A stretch of DNA of 64,000 nt from Spirogloea muscicola (Eukaryota > Streptophyta > Zygnematophyceae > Spirogloeales > Spirogloeaceae). Position 1 is the first letter of the stretch. Every line of letters starts with the position of its first letter. A program made the translations under genes and the position numbers. The stretch covers positions 703,691 to 767,690 of the forward strand of contig WELB01000032.1 in NCBI GenBank assembly GCA_009602725.1, read 5' to 3'. Under the pieces are notes generated by a model, which made no database searches, was not told the DNA's origin, and worked only from the letters and a program-made list of their open reading frames with translations. This document shows positions 10,001 to 20,954 of this stretch, piece by piece.

Positions 10001-12933
10001 TTGTATCAAAGGTGAAGTCTCCATATTTAGACTGCAAGCAACAGCCACGACAGACATGCTGGGGTGCTTCAGTCCCCCACTGACCCTGCAGATCTGAGTG
10101 TATAGAAATGCATAAACGAAAGTCCTGCTTTCATTAGTACAAGGTGATCTTCAGGCTGATATCACGGCTTGAAGTGCCAACCTGCCACTTGTCGTCAATT
10201 TCCATGACAGAACGTTCTAAGCCCCTGGAAACAATCTCCTTCGCAAAGGACTCCACCTTTGCTTGATTGACCTGCATGCAATAGTAACAGCAGTCTTGGA
10301 TAAGTATTTACAGCAGTGCAAGAAGGTCACACGTGAAAAAACTTCCTTCCCCCCGTGAACCTACTACATGGAGATGGCTACCAGCCAGGGTTGATGCAGA
10401 GTCTGTCACTACATCATGCAGGTGTGTCAGTGGACAGTAACAAAACCTGCTAGAGAGGAGCTAAATGAAGCAAGACATTGAGCTCACATTGGCATGATAG
10501 CGTGCCCATGTAGTCCAGATAGGAGCCTCCACTAGTTCTCGAGGTGGTGGGTTAGCCGGAGCATTCAAGGTTCGCAATGCCGCCAGGGTAGCCTCTTTCA
10601 CATTTTCATGTGCACAGAGAGCAAACCTCAAAGAAACACTTCGCATACCTGTAACAACCAGACATTGGACACCGGATAAAGGATTACCACAGCACAGCAA
10701 TAGCTATGACAACGACCTCCATCTGCATGTCAAAGTCTAGATGTGCTTAAACGAAACAGAAACCTCTGAATATACCTTGGTTGTTGTCTTCAAGAATTGG
10801 TGGCATCCAATCCCTCAACGGGTGCAGCATGTCATGACAGAAATAGCTGCTCCTTGCCTGCAAGGGAAGTTCTTCAATTACAATGCTTGCAGATTTCTTA
10901 TGTCACTAAGTCACACACCTACTTGCTACGTGCATGAACAGGTGCCATGCATAGGAGTGGACAGCTAGTCAGGCACAATACTAACAGCATAAAGCGAGCC
11001 ACCTGAATACGAAGTAACCCATCGCCACTTCCATCGCATCTTGAAGGCAGATACTCCTTCGTCAAATTTTGCACCTTTAAAAGACAATGCACGACATTCG
11101 TAGTCTTGTGTAAGTAATGCAGCTCGTATACACTGTCAACAAACCAGTACCCAGCAGAGCTTATACTTATACAGAAACAACACAAGCTTTGTGATTAAGG
11201 TTGTACAATACCAGCATGATATTAGGCCAACTATTGCAACGTATGACTTGCTGCAATTCTCCTGTTAACAGATCACACCGTGATGCTCCCTTCCCGGTTC
11301 TTGCCTAAGACTGGCTATATGAGCTATATATTAGTATGACTACTCACTCCAGTCCCCCAGCTTCTTTGGATCCACCCATCATGGGGCCCAGGTACAGGTG
11401 CATTCATTCCAACGTGGAGGAAAGGAGTATCTGGATCGGCCAAGACAAGGAGGCCCTTGGATGTCATCCACTGCGGTGCAGTGAGAGTGTTCAACCCATT
11501 GGGCCCATTGTCGAAGGGGAAAAAGGGTCCCACCTGTTTGTGTAAATCAGACACGACAATTTCAGAATACCTTACATTGCAATTTCAATTAGTTGGATGC
11601 AACTGCTGCAGCTATTGTGCAAGTCAAGCTTCTCCGACAAGAGCTTCCGTCTGATGCACGTCTGATAGCATATGCCCTTGTAGAAACCGTCTGAAGCCAA
11701 AGCCAGAAAATTGCTCCATATCTAGTACCTCAAAAGTGGCAAGGTTGAGAGGCCAGTGCTGCTTCATAAAATGACCACCGCCAAACCAATGTCCAGAGGG
11801 CCGCATGTCAAGGACCAACTCTGCCATCTCCACGTCTGCAGGTCGGTGTTTGATGCTGTACTCCATGATAAAGCCCTCCTCCAGTTTCTGGCAACATTCA
11901 CATGAATGTGAGCTTGAGAACACACAATGTGATGAGGTACAGAGACGTCTGCAATTTCATTCAGGTCTGTATTCTGTACATAGCATTGCTCCAAATTGAC
12001 TACTCCTCAATTGGAACAGTTTGAGTGACATGGACGTACTGTTGCCCAGTCGTGGTCAGTGCCAGCATCATCACGATTTGACAGGTCCTTAAGATTAGAG
12101 CCAGCTGGCAGTACTCGTAAAGCTGCTCCATCAGACCAGCTGATTTCGAATGCACCAGTCTTTGCATCTAACAGTTGCACCTCAAAGCCGGACAAGGATG
12201 ACCTACCAGACTTGGGAGGTTGCACCTGCTCCACATAATCAATAGTGAGCAACAAGCTGACGAGGTAGCGAGTGTTTGGAAGACATGGCACCAACTGAAT
12301 GTCTCCTAGCGGGTAATCTGGTTGCTTGATCACAACACCCAAGCATAGTTGCAGTCTGTCGGAAATTACAGTCAAAGTACAGTGAGTGACACCTTGCTCA
12401 TCTGGTTTGAGCAAGGCAGCAGAAGTGGAGAGTGAATGAATGGCAGGTCGTACCCTTCCAGACGAGACAAGTACTTCTTGATTCTTCTTGTGACCATGTA
12501 GTTCAAATCTGCCATCCTGATAGATTCTCAACCTTGTCATTCCCTGTGATACTTCGACCCAGCCCTTGTCTATCACCAGACTAGGCTGGGAAGTAGCAGC
12601 CACTTGTATCTCTGCAGCAAATATCACCTGGTCTTCTAGAGCCTCCAGCATGGCAGTCTCGTCTAGAAGAGCATTACAATTTGGCAGGACCACCTCCATG
12701 GGCTTCTGCTCTAGGGGCGTGACGTCTATAGGCGAAGCTGTCGATATATTGTTCTCGGCTAATAAGGATCGAGGTGCTACACTCCATGCTGAAGCCCTTG
12801 GCACTGCCCTCCATCTCAGAGACGGCTGGAATGCGATCCTTTTGCCATGGAACTGCAACAAAGAACCCCCTGTCCTCTGCGAGGCTCGTTGCACAGATAA
12901 GGGACTCGCCAGGCCAATTGTGGCAGTCGCCAT
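7078..12933 (-). CDS. GH31 glycoside hydrolase, MYORG-like subfamily, 18 exons, 937 aa
   Basis: This is a retaining alpha-glycosidase of family GH31, closest by eye to the MYORG/KIAA1161-like branch. Exons: 12933-12040, 11887-11729, 11533-11348, 11074-11003, 10857-10776, 10648-10488, 10271-10182, 10031-9981, 9807-9707, 9551-9489, 9370-9314, 9097-8950, 8632-8547, 8306-8176, 8060-7942, 7785-7678, 7570-7473, 7285-7078. They total 2814 nt with no stop and every phase agrees. The first exon gives an N terminus rich in S, R and A (first ~60 residues) that resembles a plastid transit peptide. Further motifs: [37 protein letters not shown], the nucleophile motif GFKFDAGE (Asp about residue 659), the acid/base motif TRMGD (Asp about 716), [27 protein letters not shown] and [10 protein letters not shown]. 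The 57-residue spacing of the two aspartates fits the subfamily as I remember it. Substrate is not predictable; alpha-galactosidase is one possibility. Confidence 0.93.
9939..9970. repeat. Short tandem duplication in a GH31 intron
   Basis: GATGCACAGTAGAGGT is repeated twice, back to back or nearly so, next to the exon at 9981-10031. It is intronic and probably neutral. Confidence 0.7.
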
Positions 12934-13700
12934 CTTCGCCGACCTTTCGGCAAGAGCCAGTTGCCAAATTTTCACAGTTCCTGCAGTTGATTGCTGGAGT
13001 TCCGCTTGTCGATTGTCACTGGGATGTGTTAGGCCTCAAGGACGAGCAAGCAGTCAGCAGCCTGGCGTGCAGCCAACTGCAACTGAAGGAGACGATTGAG
13101 CAGCCGGAGCGGGAATTTGATGTCGTGGAGCCGCCGCAAGTGCAGGCGGCGAAGGCTCTGCCGGCTGCTGAGGACTGTCCGGCCGCTAGTGGATCGGCCG
13201 TGAGCCGCCTCTTGGCTTCAAAGGCGCGATCGGCGCGCGGGGCCCCGCCGGCGGCAGCGCTGTCGCGGGACGGGACCAAGGCTTGGGGGAGGGCGGGGAG
13301 GGGCGACGGCGGGGCAGCCGCGCGAGGCCGGCGAGCCACCGCCGCGGTGGTGGAGAGCTCTGGTGGCGGAAGGGGAGACCGGGCTGCTCTCCCTCCTCCC
13401 TCCTCCTTCCTCCCTCCTCCCTCCCTCCTCTCTCCGGCTTGGATAAGCACCCCGCCCCCGTCACCGCCGCCGTGGCCGCGGCGGGCCCCCGCCTCGGGCT
13501 CCAGAGCGCGATCCGGGCGATACTTCTCGTCCCCGGCGGCGGCCGCGCCGCCTCTGTGGGTTCCGAACGGCAGAAGCGGGCCCCCCCCTTCAGTTGTGCT
13601 TTTCGCTTTCTGACCTCATTCAGCACCTCTGTTTCCTCTAATTGCACTAGTCCTTGAAAATGTGAACAGCCAGCATTTAGAAGAGCTTTCCTTTTTCCGA
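12934..13700. promoter_or_regulatory. GC island upstream of the GH31 gene
   Basis: A strongly GC-rich stretch with a polypyrimidine block CCTCCCTCCTCC at about 13385-13440. It lies immediately 5' of the GH31 start codon and probably contains its promoter and 5' untranslated region. Long open frames occur on both strands but are low in complexity (Pro, Arg, Ala), lack recognisable motifs and are best explained by base composition. The plus-strand frames that cross 12566-13099 are antisense to the GH31 first exon. Confidence 0.55.
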
Positions 13701-13735
13701 TTTCATAGAGGGCAAGCGCGGCCAGATTAACTGGT

Positions 13736-13860
13736 GGCTGGGAGAGGCCAGCCCAAAAGAATGGACAAGGTCTGAAGGAGTCGGAGTGCTAAGGACTGAG
13801 ACAGCAGTAAGCGAACTCTCAGTAACCTCTCGTCAGTAGATGCAAATCTGAGTAGCTAGC
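13736..13860. repeat. Hairpin-repeat fragment followed by a CTCAGTAAC module
   Basis: The segment holds GGCCAGCCCAAAAGAATGGA with an adjacent GACAAGG, as in the cluster at 19.5-20.9 kb. At 13818 comes CTCAGTAACCTCTCGTCAGT, related to the modules at 4679 and 20206. Confidence 0.65.
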
Positions 13861-13861
13861 T

Positions 13862-14338
13862 ATTTCATAACGCACCGCGACGCCTTCCTGCGCCCCCCGA
13901 AGCGGCGCGAGACGGTTGCCCCTCTGGCCGACGTGGCGCCAATGGAACGCCGCAGGCTGGGGCCCCGTGGGAAGCCCCCACCGACGGGCTGGCGGCCGGG
14001 GGGGGTGGGGGCGAGACATCGGATCCCGCCCCGTCGGACCAGCGTCGGGCCGACGGCACGGCCACCGAGAACTGCCGGCCGGCCGCCGATCGGTGCCGGC
14101 CCGGCCCGCTGGATGTGTGCCGCGTAGCCAACTCGGCGCGCAGGAGGTGGGGGCGCCCCCCCCGTGCGCGCCGCGCGCCGCCTCCAGCGGAGGGCGAGAT
14201 CGGGGGTTGGGCGACTCTGACCGCCGCCCTTGCTGGAGATACTTGACATCAGCAAGCGCGCTTCTGTGGATCCGGCTACGGTGGCAGGCTGCCCACCAGC
14301 GGAACGAGGGAAGGCGCGCGGTGCGCATGGAAGTGAAA
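13862..14338. repeat. GC-rich segment of about 480 bp flanked by inverted modules
   Basis: The left edge ATTTCATAACGCACCGCGAC (13863) returns inverted at the right edge as GAAGGCGCGCGGTGCGCATG (about 14310-14329), followed by AAGTGAAA. The edges match the CATGCGCACCGCGCGCC module seen elsewhere. The interior is GC-rich with no recognisable protein. It could be a small inverted-repeat transposon or simply two facing copies of a dispersed repeat. Confidence 0.5.
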
Positions 14339-15968
14339 GGGGTGGCCAATTCAAGCCAATGCAAAGGTCAGGCAATCACTAGTGCGATAGAAAGGAAGAC
14401 AAAAAGAAAGGAAACAGCTCTTGGCCAACAAGCTGCAGCTCAACCAATCAACAAGTCATGCAGAAGGGCGCATGGTTGTGAAAGGCCAGCCCAAAAAGCA
14501 TTGTCAAGTTGCTAAGGGCCGGAGAGTGCTCACACCACACAGCTATGCTATTGCAAGGGTGCGGAGGCCTAGGTCGAGCTTGCATATCGGCAGGAAGCGC
14601 CTCATCATACTTTTCCATCTCTCAGAAGGACGAGCGGACCAACAAGCCCAGGTGCGCAGCGAAGGAAGTTGGGATGGCAAGAGTATGGGGCCACAACAGC
14701 AAGTAAGCAACTCAGTCCAGAGAGAGAGAGAGAGAGAGAGAGTGTGTGTGTCCAAAGAGGTCCAAGGGTGGGGGGAAGCTGTGTAGCATGTAGCGTGTAG
14801 TATATTCACTCACATAGGAACGCTTCATGGGGAGGGGGAAGCTGTCCCCACACACACTCCGCCACTGGCTCCTTAGAAGAGATATAAGCTCTTTCCCACA
14901 TGGAAAGTAAGCTCATCCAAATAGGAAAGGGCTGTGAGAGTCCTCAGCAGCCCTTCCTAGTCCTAGCCATCTGGGCTGCAGGTCCCCACAGATGCGGTAA
15001 AAGATACAGAGTCCTCGGTCAACAGGGTGCCAACTGCCACAGACAGTCGCTCAGTCTGCAAATAGCTTGATGTCAACGGCAAATCCTGAGTTCAACATCA
15101 ACCTCAACGGCCGGTTTAGTCTACCATTTATGATAATATTTACAAACGTCGCCTTCCGCTTCAATGTCCAGCTCCAGCACCAGCGCCCACTGTCTTGCGA
15201 CACGACTCTGTGCGTCATGCTCAGCTCAATTAAGCAATTCAGTTTTCCCATTACGTCAGCCTGGTAAGGTGCCAAGCCTCTTCTGACATCTGCCATGCCG
15301 TCTTTGCTACACCATCGACTTTCAACTGACAAGACATCATCTCACTTCCCCTTCACCCTCGCCCTCACACTCGCTCGTTCATGTCCCTTTGGAATGAACA
15401 AGTCTCTCACAGCCACTGCCTTACTTCATAGAGGAGCTATTTTCTCTTTGTCCACACCCACGCTCACCCCTTCTCTCCCTCCTCCACCTCCCCCTCCCTC
15501 CTCCCGTTCTCCCTCCCTCACCCCTCGAGAGAGATTGTTTCTTGAAGCTTCGCTGTTGCACTCATTCTCCAGGCTTTGTCATCGGCATCGCTGTGCCAAC
15601 ACAGTGATGACAGCAGGGCTCCTGTCTTGGCAAAACCCATTCGTGTCCATTGCAGGCAGCAAAATGCAAGCAGCTCCGGAAAGCTGCAACTTAAGCAGGA
15701 GCACGGCCATCAGCTGGCGTCTTCTCTCCATCCCAAGGGCTTGTGGAGCCTTGTCCTAATACGTTGCATGCTCAAAGCACTGGCACTTACAACATCTGTG
15801 CACTTGCAGATGTTGCAGATATTGCATACCAGAGACTAAGTGGCTCGCCAAAAAATGCAGGCTGTGAACGACCTAGTCAACTGAATTTGACTGGTCAACT
15901 GATTATGAGAGGTGATGGACGAGTACGTGCCAGCAATTAAAAAGGCAGTCTGGCTGTTAGCTCACATA
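14339..15968. other. Intergenic region, no gene recognised
   Basis: It contains a hairpin-repeat fragment near 14482 and an (AG)n(TG)n microsatellite at 14719-14750. There is a pyrimidine-rich stretch at about 15470-15520, and short open frames that do not resemble any family I know. The part near 15.9 kb is probably the 3' flank of the GT90 gene. Confidence 0.5.
14719..14750. repeat. (AG)n(TG)n microsatellite
   Basis: Twelve AG units run directly into four TG units. Confidence 0.95.
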
Positions 15969-18592
15969 TCAGTACATTGGACCCATCCTATCAAGCTTTG
16001 CCACTAAATCGCCTGACAGCCAGTGGAATTTGTGCTCCGGTATTGTCCCTCCAACACAGAAGTGCGTGCAATGAGGCTGCATTGCAAAGGCGGCTTCGTC
16101 CGCATTGCACTTAGCATGTCCCTTTGGTTGCTCTTCAAGAACCAGGTCACCGTCGCACAGCTTCTTTGGCTCTGCGATGGCTGAGCTATTTGACTGTAGC
16201 TTGCTGTATTTCACAAGCAGGATGCCCCAGTATAGCGTGCGCCCTGTCCAGGAGCAGCCCCACCTGGCAATCCGGTTGGCGTTGTTCACCATCTCCTGCA
16301 CCTCAGTATCGTGCTCCTTTGCCCACTTAACCTTCTCAAAGAGATCATCAAAGCTGCCATCAAGCATGCATGGAGGATTGTCAGATTGTCAGAGCTGTTG
16401 ATCACATACGTCTCCCCTGGTGAGCCCTAGCCCAGCGTCATCGGCTGATTCAGTGACAGCAATGTCTGCATATGCAATGTCACTAAATTTCTGTAATCTC
16501 AAAGATGAAGTAGAGAGACTTACTTGTGCGTAGTTTCCAGCATATGGATGCCACTGACAAGGAGAGGTTCAAAGAAAAGCTTAAAAGGTGACCGTTGTCG
16601 CAAGGCCAGCTGGCTACTTCGCAGAACCCCACATGTCCGGCAGCTGCCTTGGCCACCATCCACAATGATCTGCAGCAAAGCAAAGTAGTTGCATTGTAAC
16701 TCAACCAATGCAAATCAAGCAGGTAGTCGTCTATCCGCAGTCTACGAGCAGCAACTATCACCATCTATCACAACACTGGAGCTCTTACTCAGCGTAGCAA
16801 AGGGAGAGAGTTACAGTATATAGGATCTCTCCAAAACAAGCGCAGGATATGATTGGGCTGATGAGGAAGAATGCGTGCGGCCTTGACAGTAGAGATGACC
16901 TGATATTTGAATGAGCTCATAGTCGACGCGTTCAGAAAGCCGCCAAGCTTCACGCCATCAGCAGCTAGCTCTTGAATTACATCTTTCTCAACGTGCGACC
17001 AGCGGTGTACGCGGGCGTCCACCAAGTCCGGTTCGATATCTGTCAACCTGAAGCAGAAGGGATATGCAGCACAGGCCTTGTAACATGCTTCCGCTACTCA
17101 TTGACGCACAAAGGGGGCCAACACACCTCCCCAACTTTCAGCACACAGTCAATCTGGCTCGAGCAAGCTCCTCTCTCTTGTCAAAGTGAACAGCGTGCCA
17201 AGTTGGAGCTTTACCTATGCAAGCGAATGCGAGGACTGGCGCCATAGTTGCCATCCTTAAGGTCAAAGTTCGTGGTGGCCCCCCGAAAGGCAGCCTTTGA
17301 GACCTTCATATCCCAGGGCACCTCCTCCACCTTTCCTGGTGGGGGAGTGTAGCCTGGCGAGAGGTCCAGGGGGTCTGGTATGGCTATGTCAATCACATCC
17401 TCGGTGATCTCGGTAGACATTACAGGAAACCCAGCCCTTCCAATGAAATGGGAGCTGAAGAAGGCCATAGAGTGGTCACAAGTATTAATGAACATCTCCA
17501 CTCTCAGATCTTGCAAGCCAAACGATTCGATGGCATCCTGCATGACCCAGGAACAAGTCTGCACTCAGAGCTTGCAAGCCTTTTGTGCAGCTGGAGCTGG
17601 ACAGATTAGTAGCGGGTCAAGGCAATGATGCATCGCAGCTTTGATGGTCAATGTCCACTAGTGGATGTGCAAAAAGTCAGCAGGAAGGACATCTAGCCAA
17701 GCTAGGTCAAGGACAACACAGAAAGTAAGGACAACACACAAACAGCAAGACTATCTGAGTGTGGAGACAAAGAGCAAGCCATGAAGAAGCGCGGAGATGG
17801 ACAAAAGGTGAGTGTGAACAAATCACAAGCTTCAATTTCGAATGCTGGCACGAGCTCAGCACACTAGCGTGTGAAAGAAGCAAAGACCATGCGTGGGCTT
17901 TGGAAGCTTGATAGAGCAGTGGAGAAGTGGGCAAGCTGGCGAAGAGGCCGATTCCTGCACCTGGATCAGGAGGATTGTTTGGTGGAAGCGCAGGAGGCGG
18001 TACCAGTCAGAAAGGAAGCCGCCATAGCGGAAATAGACCTTGCCACCAATGACTCGCAGATGCCCGCAGCAAGACATGAGCATGGGGACGCGGGAGACAT
18101 GTCGCAGCGCCTCTGGCGTGATGGCACCTAGGCTCCCGCTCCCAGTCTGTAGGGCATGACGAGTACACGGCAACAAGGGCCAATTCAGGCCTTCAGGTTC
18201 GTGATGCACATGGGACGATGCCGAAGCGTGGAGACGAGACGTAGTTCGTCATCGCAGCGGTGCGCTGGGCGCCTGGCAAATCTCACGTGGGCTTCAGGCA
18301 GCGGCGCCCAGGCGGCAAGGTGGCGGTCGATGAGCCCGGCGAACATGGCCACCGCGGGCTCCGAGAGATTAAAGTTAAAGGCCTTCAGGTTTTGCAGCGC
18401 GTCGGCAGTATCCACAATGGGCTTGGGCGGCGGCAGCAGCTTCCCGCAGCCGGCGGCGCCTCCCGACGGGTCCCAGAGCGGCCCGAGCGTCAGCCATACC
18501 AGCGTCGCCGAAGCCGCGGCCGCCAGCGCGCCCGCCAGTGGCAGCACGCTGGCACTCTGGTTGCTGGGCTTCCGGAGCGGCGACGACGTCAT
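15969..18592 (-). CDS. GT90 / CAP10-type glycosyltransferase, type II membrane protein, about 504 aa
   Basis: This belongs to glycosyltransferase family 90 (CAP10, POGLUT/Rumi-related; DUF821-like in plants), enzymes of the secretory pathway that add sugars such as glucose or xylose to proteins or polysaccharides. Exons: 18592-18287 (donor is my best guess), 18146-17961, 17558-17215, 17047-16900, 16669-16524, 16353-15969. The sum is 1515 nt and phases agree. Residues about 14-40 form a hydrophobic Ala/Leu-rich signal anchor. Family segments are VIGGKVYFRYGGF, AFRGATTNFDLKDGNYGASP, LTDIEPDLVDARVHRWSHVE, SPFKLFFEPLLVSG, NFDDLFEKVKWAKEHD and the C-terminal WTGRTLYWGILLVKY. An alternative upstream start exists, as the frame stays open past 18592 up to and beyond the N at 18777. 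The acceptor substrate cannot be told from sequence. Confidence 0.87.
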
Positions 18593-19243
18593 GGCGGCTC
18601 CGTCGGGCTCCCCACAGCCCACCGGGCCCCGCGCCGGATCAATGCCGCTGCGGCCCGCGGCCGTCGCCGCCGTGGCTGGCCCCGCACGTTTGGCGGCGGC
18701 CGCCTCCATGCCGCCCTCGGCGGAGCATGGCGGCCGCTTGCAGCCGGCCACTCGTTGGCGCCCAACTGCCACAGCGNCGGGGCCACCACGATGCAGATCC
18801 GCCCGCCTGTGCCAACCACTCCTGGCGGCAGAGTCCAAGGCGGGCGAGTGAGCTCCAGGAGCCTAGCTTCTCTGACCTGAGGCTGCTTAGCAGGGGTTAC
18901 TGAGTAATCCGTAGCTGCTTTGTTTCTTGTTGTGCTTGTTTTTCTTAGCGCTTCCCCTGGCCCCCTTCTCGTACTCTGTTCCTTCTTTTGTGGGCTGTCT
19001 TTTCCAGCCCCTGGGCGAGCCCTTTCTTCTTAGTTCTCCCGCTTGCGGGGAGCGCGGAACGTGTCGGTGAGCCGGCGCGCGTTCTCAGGGAGAGAAATGC
19101 CGTTCCTCGAAGCGTCCTTGTCTCCTAAGCGAGATTTTTTAAGTAATAAACTGTTCAAGTAGAGGGCGGTGGCTGTCCTTTCCTTTCCTTTCATGCGCAC
19201 TGCGGGCCTTCTCTCTTTGTTACAAAACGCGGCGCTCGCTTAA
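18593..19243. promoter_or_regulatory. GC-rich 5' flank of the GT90 gene grading into repeats
   Basis: The region up to about 18850 is GC-rich and holds an N at 18777. It likely includes the GT90 promoter. At 18852-18903 a CTCAGTAACCCCT module lies in the orientation opposite to its copy at 4679. A damaged hairpin core follows at about 18992-19010, and a TCATGCGCACTGCGGGCC module near 19191. No gene is seen. Confidence 0.55.
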
Positions 19244-19523
19244 GGTTCGCTCGCCCAAATCTTCCGCATGCGCCTGGCGGTATCGCTTCAACGCTCCCTT
19301 GCCGACGCCGTTCACACGCGAGCAGGCCGTGCTATGGCCGCCGCCTCTGGGTCTCGGCGGAGTGCCTCTTTCCCTGCACCGAGCTACTCAGACCTGATGT
19401 TGCTCACTCGTGGGTACTGAGCTTCCCTCTGCATCGTCTATGTGTTTTGCAGTGTTTTGTAGTATAGTCCGTTTTCCGGCTCCTCTTTCTTTGGCTTTGG
19501 ACATTGTCCATTCTTTTTTAGAA

Positions 19524-20038
19524 GAAGTGGCTCTCCCAATGGGGGCAAGGGCTGTGAGAAGCCAGCCCAAAAAGAATTGACAAGGTTCGAAGGGGCCAAA
19601 CTACGAGCTAAGCAGCGACTAAGGGGCCTGAAGAAGAAGTGGCTCTCCCAATGGGGGCAAGGGCTGTGAGAAGCCAGCCCGAAAAGAATGGACAAGGTTC
19701 GAAAGGGCCAAACCTACGAGCTAAGCAGCACTAGCCTGAAGAGGCTATGGCAGAACGGGGGAGGATGGACCACTCAGTAGTTCTTTTTTGGGCTGGCTTT
19801 GCCAGCCCCTCTTCTCTACGGGCGAGCACTTTCTTTCTTGTAGTTGCAGCGCTCGCAAGCTCTGGCTGTTCATCAGCAAGCTGGGTGCGCTTTAAAAGAG
19901 AAGTGGCACTCCCAATGGGGGCAAGGGCTGTGAAAAGCCAGCCCGAAAAGAATTGACAAGGTTCGAAGGGGCCAAAGTACGAGCTAAGCAGCGGCTGTGG
20001 GGCCTGAAGAGGCTATGGCAGAAGTGGGGAGGATGGAC
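19524..20038 (+). repeat. Three direct copies of a ~110-140 bp repeat unit
   Basis: Each copy starts AAGTGGCTCTCCCAATGGGG (third copy: one change) and continues through a GAAGCCAGCCC hairpin half, GAATTGACAAGGTTCGAAGG and ACGAGCTAAGCAGC. The first two copies are about 110 bp apart. Copies two and three extend to a shared end GGATGGACCACTCAG. A fourth copy in inverted orientation lies at about 20803-20954. Confidence 0.88.
19790..19808. repeat. Perfect hairpin core
   Basis: GGGCTGGCTTTGCCAGCCC is an 8-bp perfect stem with a 3-base loop. It is followed by CCTCTTCTCTACGGGCGAGC as at other copies. Confidence 0.95.
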
Positions 20039-20090
20039 CACTCAGAGGATAGGGGCTGGAAGAAGAGAAGTGCGCGCCCATAGAGAAGAG

Positions 20091-20109
20091 GGGCTGGCAA
20101 AGCCAGCCC
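20091..20109. repeat. Perfect hairpin core, opposite orientation
   Basis: GGGCTGGCAAAGCCAGCCC is the same core as at 19790 read on the other strand, preceded by GCGCGCCCATAGAGAAGAG. Confidence 0.95.
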
Positions 20110-20452
20110 AAAAAAGATTGGACCATGTCCACAGCCAAAGAAAGAGGAGCCGGAAAAAGGACTACACTAACAAAACACTGCAGAACACAGACTATGCAGA
20201 GGGAAGCTCAGTACCCACGAGTGAGCAACATCAGGTCTGAGTAGCTCGGTGCAGGGAAAGAGGCACTCCGACGAGACCCAGAGGCGGCGGCCTGCTCGCG
20301 TGTGGACGGCGTGGGCAAGCGTTGAAGCGATACGGCCAGGCGCATGCGGAAGACTTGGGCGAGCGAACCGGCGGCGTTGAAGCCGGGCACCGCCCCTGGC
20401 AGACCCGGCCGCCGGTGAATGGCCTGGCGGGAAAGGTGCTCTTTAATTGCAG

Positions 20453-20954
20453 CGAGCTACTCAGACCTGATGTTGCTCAATCGTGGGTACTGAGCTTTCC
20501 TCTGCATCGTTTCTGTGTTCTGCAGTGTTTTGTAGTCCTCTTTCTTAGGCTTTGGACATTGTCTATTCTTTTTTGGGCTGGCTTTGCCAGCCCCTCTTCT
20601 CTATGGGCGCGCACTTCTTGCTGAATGAGATCCAGCCAACGGCTGCCGAAAGCCCCGTGTACATCCAACGCCAGGGCCGCGACTTCATCCCCAACCGGGT
20701 GATCAGCATATTTTCGCTCCTTGCCCCGGGCCGCCTGGCCGACCGCGTGCCCTAAAACCTGAAAAGCGACTACCCCCCCGTGAGGCTCCTCACTCGTAAC
20801 TACTAAGTGGTCCATCCTCCCCCATTCTGCCATAGCCTCTTCAGGCCCCGCAGTCTCTGCTTAGCTCGTAGTTTGGCCCCTTCGAACCTTGTCAATTCTT
20901 TTCGGGCTGGCTTCTCACAGCCCTTGCCCCCATTGGGAGAGCCACTTCTTCTTC
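20453..20954. repeat. Third partial arm copy and inverted fourth repeat copy
   Basis: From 20453 to about 20593 the sequence repeats the inner part of the left foldback arm in the same direction (GAGCTACTCAGACCTGATGT and on), ending in a perfect hairpin core at 20575-20593. From about 20803 to 20954 the 110-140 bp unit appears inverted. Between them lies a GC-rich open segment (about 20610-20755) without a recognisable product. Confidence 0.8.

Larger units (their letters stand above)
19244..20369. repeat. Foldback element: ~260-276 bp inverted arms around a tandem-repeat loop
   Basis: The left arm 19244-19519 begins GGTTCGCTCGCCCAAATCTT and ends near TTGTCCATTCTTTTTT. It returns as its reverse complement at 20110-20369 with modest divergence and small gaps. 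The spacer of about 590 bp contains three same-orientation copies of the dispersed repeat starting near 19524, 19634 and 19901, plus two perfect hairpin cores. No transposase-like frame is present. The structure resembles a plant foldback or a pair of facing non-autonomous elements; target-site duplications were not identified. Confidence 0.8.

Noticed and set aside
12566-13613. Two long plus-strand open frames (177 and 279 codons) over the GH31 first exon and its GC island
   Set aside because: They are antisense to a GH31 exon whose frame and phase are confirmed, have no motifs, and follow from GC-rich composition.
13819-14515. Overlapping open frames of 170-200 codons on both strands
   Set aside because: Composition-driven frames in the GC-rich repeat segment with no recognisable domain.
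19935-19990. Possible tRNA gene because of GGTTCGAAGG
   Set aside because: No cloverleaf can be drawn around it and no box A is evident; it is part of a dispersed repeat.
19524-20038. CRISPR-like array
   Set aside because: The repeat units are 110 bp or longer, in a eukaryotic intron-rich region, without regular spacers or cas genes.
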